Below are positions 54,504 to 61,080 of a DNA stretch of 64,000 bases, piece by piece. Below the pieces are notes generated by a model, which saw only the letters and a program-made list of their open reading frames with translations, ran no database searches and was not told the DNA's origin. The stretch is taken from the NCBI GenBank assembly GCA_049340005.1, contig JBMPIY010000006.1. One strand, 5' to 3'. Both the position numbers and the translations under genes were made by a program. Source of the DNA: CAXBDP01 sp963974465. GTDB taxonomy: Bacteria > Bacteroidota > Bacteroidia > Cytophagales > Cyclobacteriaceae. Positions within the stretch are counted from its first letter, which is position 1, and the number at the start of each line of letters is the position of its first letter.

Positions 54504-55121
54504 TCAACTTCTGATACTACCTTCAACTACATCGAAAAATCCTTGAATCATTTGTTTCGGAGAAGTGCCGGTTTCTTTGGCAAGGATATTTCCTTTTACC
54601 GAAATCAATTGAACCACGCCTGAAGCCATAGCCCAGAGCGATTTGGAAATTAAGCTTGGGTCAATATTGGGTTTAATACTTCCATCTTCTATGCCTTCCC
54701 TCAGGCATTTTTCAAGCAAATGCACAATATCCAGAACCATCAATGTGGCAATTTTTTGAAACTTCTCAGGGCTTTTGGGCTCAAAAAATGACATGAATTT
54801 GTAATAATCAGGCTGTTCTTGTGCAAATGCAAAAAATGTAAGACCCATTGCTCGCACCTTCTGAAAGCCATTTTTGGCGCTCTCAATATCTTTCACAAAA
54901 CGATTGAGCAAATGATTGTGGCCACGCTTTGCAATTTCTTTGAATAACTCATCTTTGCTGCGATAGTACACATAAAGCGTAGCCTTACTCATGCCTACTT
55001 CATGTGCAATCTCGTCCATGGTAGTTTCTAACACGCCTCTTTCCATAAAAATAGATTCAGCCACGTCCAATATTTTCTTTGAGCGCTGGAGTTTATTTTT
55101 GGTTCTTTTAGAAATTTCCAT
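54504..55121 (-). CDS. TetR/AcrR family transcriptional regulator
   Basis: 205 residues. N-terminal HTH: SKKILDVAESIFMERGVLETTMDEIAHEVGMSKATLYVYYRSKDELFKEI, standard TetR. The C-terminal ligand domain is TetR_C type and has AQEQPDYYKFMSFFE. Divergent from the asmA-like gene, with a palindrome in the 236-bp gap; the photolyase gene lies 60 bp downstream on the same strand. Likely represses its own gene and the divergent one. Confidence 0.93.
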   Translation of the reverse strand: MEISKRTKNKLQRSKKILDVAESIFMERGVLETTMDEIAHEVGMSKATLYVYYRSKDELFKEIAKRGHNHLLNRFVKDIESAKNGFQKVRAMGLTFFAFAQEQPDYYKFMSFFEPKSPEKFQKIATLMVLDIVHLLEKCLREGIEDGSIKPNIDPSLISKSLWAMASGVVQLISVKGNILAKETGTSPKQMIQGFFDVVEGSIRS

Positions 55122-55266
55122 GGTATTCGGTCATTAATCAAATTCTACCTTGAGCCTATAAAAAGCCATAAATTGAGTAAATTTAATTTTTAAAAATAGT
55201 GAAATTTATTTGCATAGATATTGCATGATAAGTTTAGTTTTTATTTCAAAGATAAAACCTTCCCAT

Positions 55267-55285
55267 ATGAACTAATATCGTTCAT
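55267..55285. promoter_or_regulatory. Candidate TetR operator
   Basis: Inverted repeat ATGAAC-N7-GTTCAT in the gap between the TetR gene (minus) and the asmA-like gene (plus), 73 bp before the latter's ATG. Size and site fit a TetR dimer; no experimental data. Confidence 0.42.
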
Positions 55286-55357
55286 TTTCAATAGAGAGTA
55301 TAAGAACAATTATTAAATAGGAAATTTCTTGAACCATTTTTTCGTATTATATATATC

Positions 55358-58300
55358 ATGAAAAAACTTGCCATTATCATTACCTCGGTCATAGCCGTTA
55401 TTTTTTTATTGCTCATTCTTATTCCAGTTTTATTCAAGGAGCAAATTTTTAATGAAGCAAAGGCACGAATGGAGCAAAACCTAGATGCTCAAGTAAATCT
55501 GAATCTAGATCAAATTTCGATCAGTGGGTTACGTGCTTTCCCAAGTCTAAGTGTCGCTATTCGGGATTTAACTATTGTGGGTAAAGGTGAATTTGAAAAG
55601 GACACTTTGTATACAGCTAGTAATACGCTTATGCATTTGAATTTATGGAAAATTGTAGTTGACAAAGTTCCGGAGGTTAACCTAATCCGACTTGAGAATC
55701 CTAGTATTTCGGTGAAAGTATTGGCGGGAGGAAAAGCCAATTATGATATATATCTGAGTGATGAAAGCGCCGAGACAGATGTTGCCCCAGATGAGACTTC
55801 CAATCCACTTGCACTCAAGAAATTTGAAGTGGTGAATGCTAAATTCCGATACGACGATCAAGATTTGAAATTTTCGACCTTCATCGACGGGCTTGATGCT
55901 ACTGGGGATGGAGATTTTACTGCAGATATTTTCGATGTTCGTACAGAAGCATTAGCCAAAAAAGTGGATATGATGTACGATGGTGTTAGTTATTTATCCC
56001 AAAAGGAAATTGCCCTTGATGCCACTTTAGGGATCGATTTGCTTAAGAATTTATATCAATTCAAAGAAAATACGATTCGCATAAATCAATTTGTGTTTAG
56101 CACTGATGGTCAATTAGTGCTATTAGAAGAGGGTGTTGATTTCGATATGAGCTTTGCTACAGATCAGAATGAATTTAAAAATCTGCTTTCCTTAGTTCAG
56201 GGCATTTATAATGAAGGCTTCGAAGGACTTTCGGCTAATGGTACTTTCGATTTTGATGCGGCAGTCAAAGGTATATATGCCTATGATGATTCAAGAATTC
56301 CAAGTTTCAATTTCGATTTAGCGATGGCGGATGGTAATTTCAAATATCCGGATTTACCATCTGCGGTTGAAAAAGTTAATTTGAAAGTTAGTGTTGTCAA
56401 TACAGATGGAATCTTGGAGAATACTTCTGTTAATATTCCAAATTTCAGTGCGATGCTGGGAAATAACCCTGTAACCGGACGACTGAAAATTGCCAATCTC
56501 CGCGATTATGAAATGGATGGTCAGCTCAAGGCGGCACTTCCATTAGAGGAGTTGATGGATTTGTTTCCAATGGAGGGGTATGCTCTCGCAGGCGATTTAG
56601 ATTTGGATGTGAAAGCCCAAGGAATTTATGACAGCACTCGCAATATAATTCCAACTATCGATGGCTTGTTCAAGCTCGCAAATGGAAGTATCAACACTCC
56701 AGACTTGCCAGCACCAATCGAACAGTTGAATTTCACAAGTACTATCCTCAATACCTCCCGCCGTTTGGCCGATACACGTGTGTCAATTGAGCCTTTTTCC
56801 TTCACTTTTCAAGGTGAGCCACTTGAAGGCAAACTTTTACTGACAAATCTGGAAGATTATACTTGGGATGCATTTATTAAGGGAAATATAGATTTAGAGC
56901 AAATGAGTGCATTTGCCGGCCTGAAAGAAGGGACTGTTCTCAAAGGAAAATTAAAAGGCGAGTTGAGTACCAAAGGCAAATACTCTGACCTAGAAAATGA
57001 ACGGTATAGTCAATTGCCTACATCTGGCAAAATGGATCTGAAAGCTTTTTCATATGTAGGAGAAGATTTCCCTGAAGGTATAACCATACCTACAGCTGAG
57101 CTTGTGTTCAATCCGACCCAACTAAGTTTGAATGACCTTGTAATGACAGCGGGAGGAAGCGACTTTCAAGGCTCAGGTTATCTCACCAATTACCTTTCCT
57201 ATTTTCTAGGCGACGACAGTATTCTAAAAGGAAGGTTCACCACGCAATCCAATTATGTGAATTTGAATGAGTGGATGACAGCGGAAGATCCCAATGCTCC
57301 TGTTCAACCTGAAACCAATTTACAAGCGTTTATCATTCCTGAGAATATAGATATAGAGCTAGTAAGTGGAATCACTAAATTGGATTATGAGAAATTTAAT
57401 CTTAGGAATATCAAAGGTGTAATCAAGGTGAAAGATGGTGTAGCTCAAATGAATAATGTCGCATTCGAAATGCTTGATGGCAAATTTGCGCTTAATGGTT
57501 CTTATGATACTAAGGATAAAGTGCAGCCAGCTTTCGATTTCGATTTTGCTATTAATGATATGCCAATTAAGTCAGCATTTTTGAATTTGGAGACAGTACA
57601 AGCTTTTGCACCAATTGCTAGGCACGCAGAGGGATTATTCAATACTTCATTTAAAATTAGTGGTCTTCTTGGCCAAGATTTGATGCCCGTTTTGACAAGT
57701 TTGGATGGAGAGGGATTGGTAAAATTGCTAAATGCTAATCTACAAGATGCGCCAATTGTAGATGCCATTTCTAAATTTGCAAAGACGAATCTTAAGAATA
57801 TGTCTTTCAAAGATTTGATTCTGAAAACGGAGTTCAAAGATGGTAAATTGAGTGTGCAACCTTTTAATGTAGCGTGGGGAGAATATAGCGGGGTGATTTC
57901 AGGGAGTACGGGTTTCGATGGTTCACTTGACTATGATATTTCATTGACGATTCCCGCCAATAAGTTTGGCACAACTGCTTCGGGGTTCTTGAGCAATATG
58001 ATTAATAGACCTGTTAATACAGCTAATGAAATTAAGCTTGAATTGGGCATGACAGGAACTTATTCACAGCCCAAAATCAGCATTGAAAATAGGCTAGATC
58101 AAAGTGTTGCTAGTTTCTTAGGGATTGATACTGGAGGAAGAACTGCTGGTCAAATGATGACAGATACGCTTCAATCTGTAAAAGATTCGCTTACCATGGA
58201 ATTGAAACAGAGGTCGGATAGTTTGAAGAAAGTTGTCCAAGATTCTTTGAAAAAGGAAGCTGATGCAGCAAAATCCAGAGCTTTAAGAGGATTAGGCAAT

Positions 58301-58402
58301 ATGTTGCGCAAAGAGTTGGAGCCTCCTAAAAAAGATACGACAACTGTAAAAGCAGATACTACTAAAGTAGTGAAGCCGGACACCACCAAAACGGGTAATT
58401 AA
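55358..58402 (+). CDS. AsmA-family envelope protein
   Basis: 1014 residues. One N-terminal membrane helix (LAIIITSVIAVIFLLLILIPVLF), then AsmA-like repeating beta-strand segments (LNLDQISISGLRAFPSLSVAIRDLTIVGKGEF; LRNIKGVIKVKDGVAQMNNVAFEMLDGKFALNGSYD; KDGKLSVQPFNVAWGEYSGVISGSTGFDGSLDYDIS). The C-terminal 70 residues are charged and end in Lys/Asp/Thr repeats (KADTTKVVKPDTTK). AsmA proteins help lipid traffic or outer-membrane assembly. Controlled possibly by the divergent TetR. Confidence 0.88.
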   Translation: MKKLAIIITSVIAVIFLLLILIPVLFKEQIFNEAKARMEQNLDAQVNLNLDQISISGLRAFPSLSVAIRDLTIVGKGEFEKDTLYTASNTLMHLNLWKIVVDKVPEVNLIRLENPSISVKVLAGGKANYDIYLSDESAETDVAPDETSNPLALKKFEVVNAKFRYDDQDLKFSTFIDGLDATGDGDFTADIFDVRTEALAKKVDMMYDGVSYLSQKEIALDATLGIDLLKNLYQFKENTIRINQFVFSTDGQLVLLEEGVDFDMSFATDQNEFKNLLSLVQGIYNEGFEGLSANGTFDFDAAVKGIYAYDDSRIPSFNFDLAMADGNFKYPDLPSAVEKVNLKVSVVNTDGILENTSVNIPNFSAMLGNNPVTGRLKIANLRDYEMDGQLKAALPLEELMDLFPMEGYALAGDLDLDVKAQGIYDSTRNIIPTIDGLFKLANGSINTPDLPAPIEQLNFTSTILNTSRRLADTRVSIEPFSFTFQGEPLEGKLLLTNLEDYTWDAFIKGNIDLEQMSAFAGLKEGTVLKGKLKGELSTKGKYSDLENERYSQLPTSGKMDLKAFSYVGEDFPEGITIPTAELVFNPTQLSLNDLVMTAGGSDFQGSGYLTNYLSYFLGDDSILKGRFTTQSNYVNLNEWMTAEDPNAPVQPETNLQAFIIPENIDIELVSGITKLDYEKFNLRNIKGVIKVKDGVAQMNNVAFEMLDGKFALNGSYDTKDKVQPAFDFDFAINDMPIKSAFLNLETVQAFAPIARHAEGLFNTSFKISGLLGQDLMPVLTSLDGEGLVKLLNANLQDAPIVDAISKFAKTNLKNMSFKDLILKTEFKDGKLSVQPFNVAWGEYSGVISGSTGFDGSLDYDISLTIPANKFGTTASGFLSNMINRPVNTANEIKLELGMTGTYSQPKISIENRLDQSVASFLGIDTGGRTAGQMMTDTLQSVKDSLTMELKQRSDSLKKVVQDSLKKEADAAKSRALRGLGNMLRKELEPPKKDTTTVKADTTKVVKPDTTKTGN

Positions 58403-58470
58403 CCTCTCGCTTTTTACCATCTTTTAGGGCTTTGATGCTTACCTTTGGTTAACTAAATTTTATTGTTTCG

Positions 58471-59187
58471 ATGAGTAAAAGTTGGGTGATAGGCGATGTA
58501 CATGGTTGTGATAAATCTCTGAAAGCACTTGTAGAAGAACGGATTGTGCCGTCAAGAGGTGATGAGCTTATTTTCTTAGGAGATTATATCGATCGCGGCC
58601 CAGGTTCAAGGCAAGTGCTAGATTACATCATTGAGCTTGAGGATACATTTGAAGTGAAGGCTATTATGGGCAATCACGAGATTAGCATGATTGAAGCTTA
58701 TCATGGTGAATTTAATATGAAATCGAGCTTTTGGAAAAAACCAAAGAATCATAAAAAACTAGCATGGTTTAGCTACGGTGGAGATAAGGCAATGAAAAGT
58801 TTTGGCGTAGAAGATATCAAGGACATTCCAAAACATTATATCGATTGGCTAGAAAAGCTTCATTATTATATACTCACACCTTCTTTTGCCATGGTGCATG
58901 CAGGATTCAACTTCGAAATTGAGAATCCTCTAGAAGATAAACATTCGATGCTCTGGATAAGAGATTTTAAAGTTGATAAGGACAAGATTAGAAACCGCAA
59001 AGTAGTACATGGGCATGTGCCAGTTCATTTAGATTTTATAAAAGAGTGTATTGATAGTTCTGCTTATTCTTTTGTGGATTTGGATAATGGTTGCGTGTAT
59101 AATGATCGTCCAGGTCAGGGCAATTTGGTAGCGATGGAACTGGGAAGTTTGGAGCTTAAAGTCCAGCGAAATATTGATATGGATTAG
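58471..59187 (+). CDS. Metallophosphoesterase (PPP-type Ser/Thr phosphatase)
   Basis: 238 residues. WVIGDVHGCDKSLKALV (GDxHG), LIFLGDYIDRGPGSRQVLDYI (GDxxDRG), IMGNHEISMIE (GNHE) and VHGHVPVH: the complete phosphoesterase set with lambda-phosphatase/PrpA-type length. Dephosphorylates proteins or small phosphates. Its stop abuts the stop of the convergent VOC gene with no gap. Confidence 0.93.
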   Translation: MSKSWVIGDVHGCDKSLKALVEERIVPSRGDELIFLGDYIDRGPGSRQVLDYIIELEDTFEVKAIMGNHEISMIEAYHGEFNMKSSFWKKPKNHKKLAWFSYGGDKAMKSFGVEDIKDIPKHYIDWLEKLHYYILTPSFAMVHAGFNFEIENPLEDKHSMLWIRDFKVDKDKIRNRKVVHGHVPVHLDFIKECIDSSAYSFVDLDNGCVYNDRPGQGNLVAMELGSLELKVQRNIDMD

Positions 59188-59577
59188 TTAATCCCAAATC
59201 CCGTTTGGCACAATCTCTAATACATTGCCGAAAGGATCATCAAAATAAAATGACTTCAAGCCATCTTTCCATTCTTGCACATGCGTAATGGCGATATTCA
59301 AGTCTTTGATTTTTCGATTCCAGCTTTCATATTCGTCCAGGCTTACTTCAAAAGCCAAGTGTTGAGGTCCGTAAGCAAAGTGAGGTGGTAAATTTTCCTC
59401 TGTTTTGGTTACTTCTGGAATAAAGCATAGTAAAACAGAAGTCCCTGCTCTAAAGAATATATGTCTTCCTTCCACCTCGCTTATAAGTGGTAAACCAAGC
59501 TGCCCATTATAAAAATGCTTGGCTTTGGCTAAGTCATCTATATAAAGGCAAGTTTCCTTAATTTGAGTAATTTTCAT
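59188..59577 (-). CDS. VOC/glyoxalase-superfamily protein
   Basis: 129 residues in one vicinal-oxygen-chelate domain: KETCLYIDDLAKAKHFYNGQLGLPLIS, HLAFEVSLDEYESWNRK, FYFDDPFGNVLEIVPNG. Metal ligands of the His/Glu kind are plausible (H in HLAFEV, E in LEIVP). Substrate unknown; members act as dioxygenase, glyoxalase or resistance proteins. Confidence 0.88.
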   Translation of the reverse strand: MKITQIKETCLYIDDLAKAKHFYNGQLGLPLISEVEGRHIFFRAGTSVLLCFIPEVTKTEENLPPHFAYGPQHLAFEVSLDEYESWNRKIKDLNIAITHVQEWKDGLKSFYFDDPFGNVLEIVPNGIWD

Positions 59578-59612
59578 GCTTAAAATCAGCGATTTTAGGC
59601 GAAAAAAATGAT

Positions 59613-59849
59613 TTAGGCAATAACTGCGGTAGCAGCTAAAGTTTGTTCTTCGCTTACAAGTTCGAAGTATTTCGCAAACTCAGGTTTTGAAATCAGCTTG
59701 GAAGCTTTATTCCGCCCCCATTGTGAGCATACCTCGTACATGCCATTAAAATTTCGGCCTTCGTAAAGACCACCTTTTCTGAAACCATCTAAGCCACTTT
59801 GAGAGGCTGGCTCCTCAACACACAAATACTTTATCTTAAATTTCGTCAT
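59613..59849 (-). CDS. Small hypothetical protein, 78 residues
   Basis: From ATG 59849 (MTKFKIKYLCVEEPASQSGL) to the stop at 59613. Frame is open further to 59894 but the extra residues look unlike a start. It holds YEGRNFNGMYEVCSQWGR and two Cys; no signal peptide or membrane helix. I do not recognise a family. Coding potential is suggested by position between the VOC and nucleotidyltransferase genes on the same strand and no competing frame. Confidence 0.6.
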   Translation of the reverse strand: MTKFKIKYLCVEEPASQSGLDGFRKGGLYEGRNFNGMYEVCSQWGRNKASKLISKPEFAKYFELVSEEQTLAATAVIA

Positions 59850-59920
59850 GACAATTAAATCCTTCTCCCTTATCAAACAGCAATTGGCCTGCAAAGGTTG
59901 AAAAATTATGTCAATATATA

Positions 59921-60925
59921 TTAAGCATTAAAGTTTATTTCCGTATTGTCTCCGATGTTTAAACTATTTGCATGTCCTTTTATGAGAGAGTCATTACCTA
60001 TAATTGACTTTTCAAGTACTGTTGAGTTGAGCTCGCTGAAGGAGCCTATGATGCTGTTTCTCACAATCGAATAATTCACAATACTATTATCACCAATGGC
60101 GACATTTGGTCCAATCACAGAGTTTCTGATAATACAATTTGCTCCAATACTTACTGGTGGAATAATGATTGTTTTGGGAAATTTGAGTTTGTTTTTGTCT
60201 TTAAATTCTGGTTTGTTCAGCAAGATGGCATTCGCTTTCAATAGAGAAGCCATTTTCCCACAATCGTACCAATTCTCTACATCATAAGAAATAAGTGAGG
60301 CACGATTCTCAACCATATACATCAATGCATCAGTCAGATGGTATTCTCCTAATGTACGAAGGTTATTCTTAATGGCATGTTCGATCCCATTCAATAAAAG
60401 CGGGAGGTCAGCAATTTTATAAATGCCAACAAGTGCTTGATTAGATTTGGGTATACTTGGTTTTTCAATCAATTTTGAAATAGCACCGTTTTTTTGCAAT
60501 TCTGCCACTCCAAACAAGCCAGGTTCAGCCACTTTTTTTACACCAATTACATTCCCTTTTTTATTGATAAAATTTTCATAATCCATATTGAGGATTGAGT
60601 CTCCAAGAATGATCAGTAACTCTTCATCGTTAATAATTTCGTTCTTTGCCATCCATACTGCATGGCCAATTCCTTCTCTTGGAGATTGATTTACAAATCG
60701 GACTTTAATATCGCCATCGCTATAATGTTGCTCTACAAAAGCGATGATTTTCTCACTCAGATAACCAACTACCAAAATAAACTCCCGAATTCCTCCACCT
60801 ATTAGCCGATCCATTATATGTGCTAATACTGCCTTACCAGCCACAGGCACTAATGATTTCGGCTGAGTATGTGTATGTGGCCTTAGCCTACTACCGATGC
60901 CGGCTAGAGGAATTAATGCTTTCAT
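59921..60925 (-). CDS. Sugar-phosphate nucleotidyltransferase
   Basis: 334 residues from ATG 60925 (MKALIPLAGIGSRLRPHTHTQPKSLVPVAGK), the canonical start. GxGxRLxP and PKSLVPV are the nucleotidyl-transfer motif; ILGDSILNMDYENFI carries the GD metal Asp; a left-handed beta-helix follows (PPVSIGANCIIRNSVIGPNVAIGDNSIVNYSIVRNSIIGSF). Resembles glucose-1-phosphate thymidylyl- or mannose-1-phosphate guanylyl-transferase; which is not resolved. Confidence 0.9.
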   Translation of the reverse strand: MKALIPLAGIGSRLRPHTHTQPKSLVPVAGKAVLAHIMDRLIGGGIREFILVVGYLSEKIIAFVEQHYSDGDIKVRFVNQSPREGIGHAVWMAKNEIINDEELLIILGDSILNMDYENFINKKGNVIGVKKVAEPGLFGVAELQKNGAISKLIEKPSIPKSNQALVGIYKIADLPLLLNGIEHAIKNNLRTLGEYHLTDALMYMVENRASLISYDVENWYDCGKMASLLKANAILLNKPEFKDKNKLKFPKTIIIPPVSIGANCIIRNSVIGPNVAIGDNSIVNYSIVRNSIIGSFSELNSTVLEKSIIGNDSLIKGHANSLNIGDNTEINFNA

Positions 60926-61032
60926 GGTTTTTGTATTTGTTGAATTGGGCTTGGTTTCCAAATCATTAGACCAAATATAGTAAAAGCATACAATCAATTT
61001 TGCAATTATACTTTTTCCAAATTGGACACAAA

Positions 61033-61060
61033 AAAAGCCACCTCTTTCAAGGCAGCTTTT
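61033..61060 (-). terminator. Terminator of the Asp-box protein gene
   Basis: On the minus strand AAAAGCTGCCT-TGAAAG-AGGTGGCTTTT forms an 11-bp stem (two G-U pairs) followed by T residues; about 20 bp past the stop. Confidence 0.75.
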
Positions 61061-61080
61061 TGATAGATTATTTCGTCATA

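Noticed and set aside
10042..57156. Octamer as a by-product of a conserved A-G-G peptide or R-E-E codon use
   Set aside because: The same octamer occurs in other frames, antisense (L-P, P-P, S-R) and between genes.
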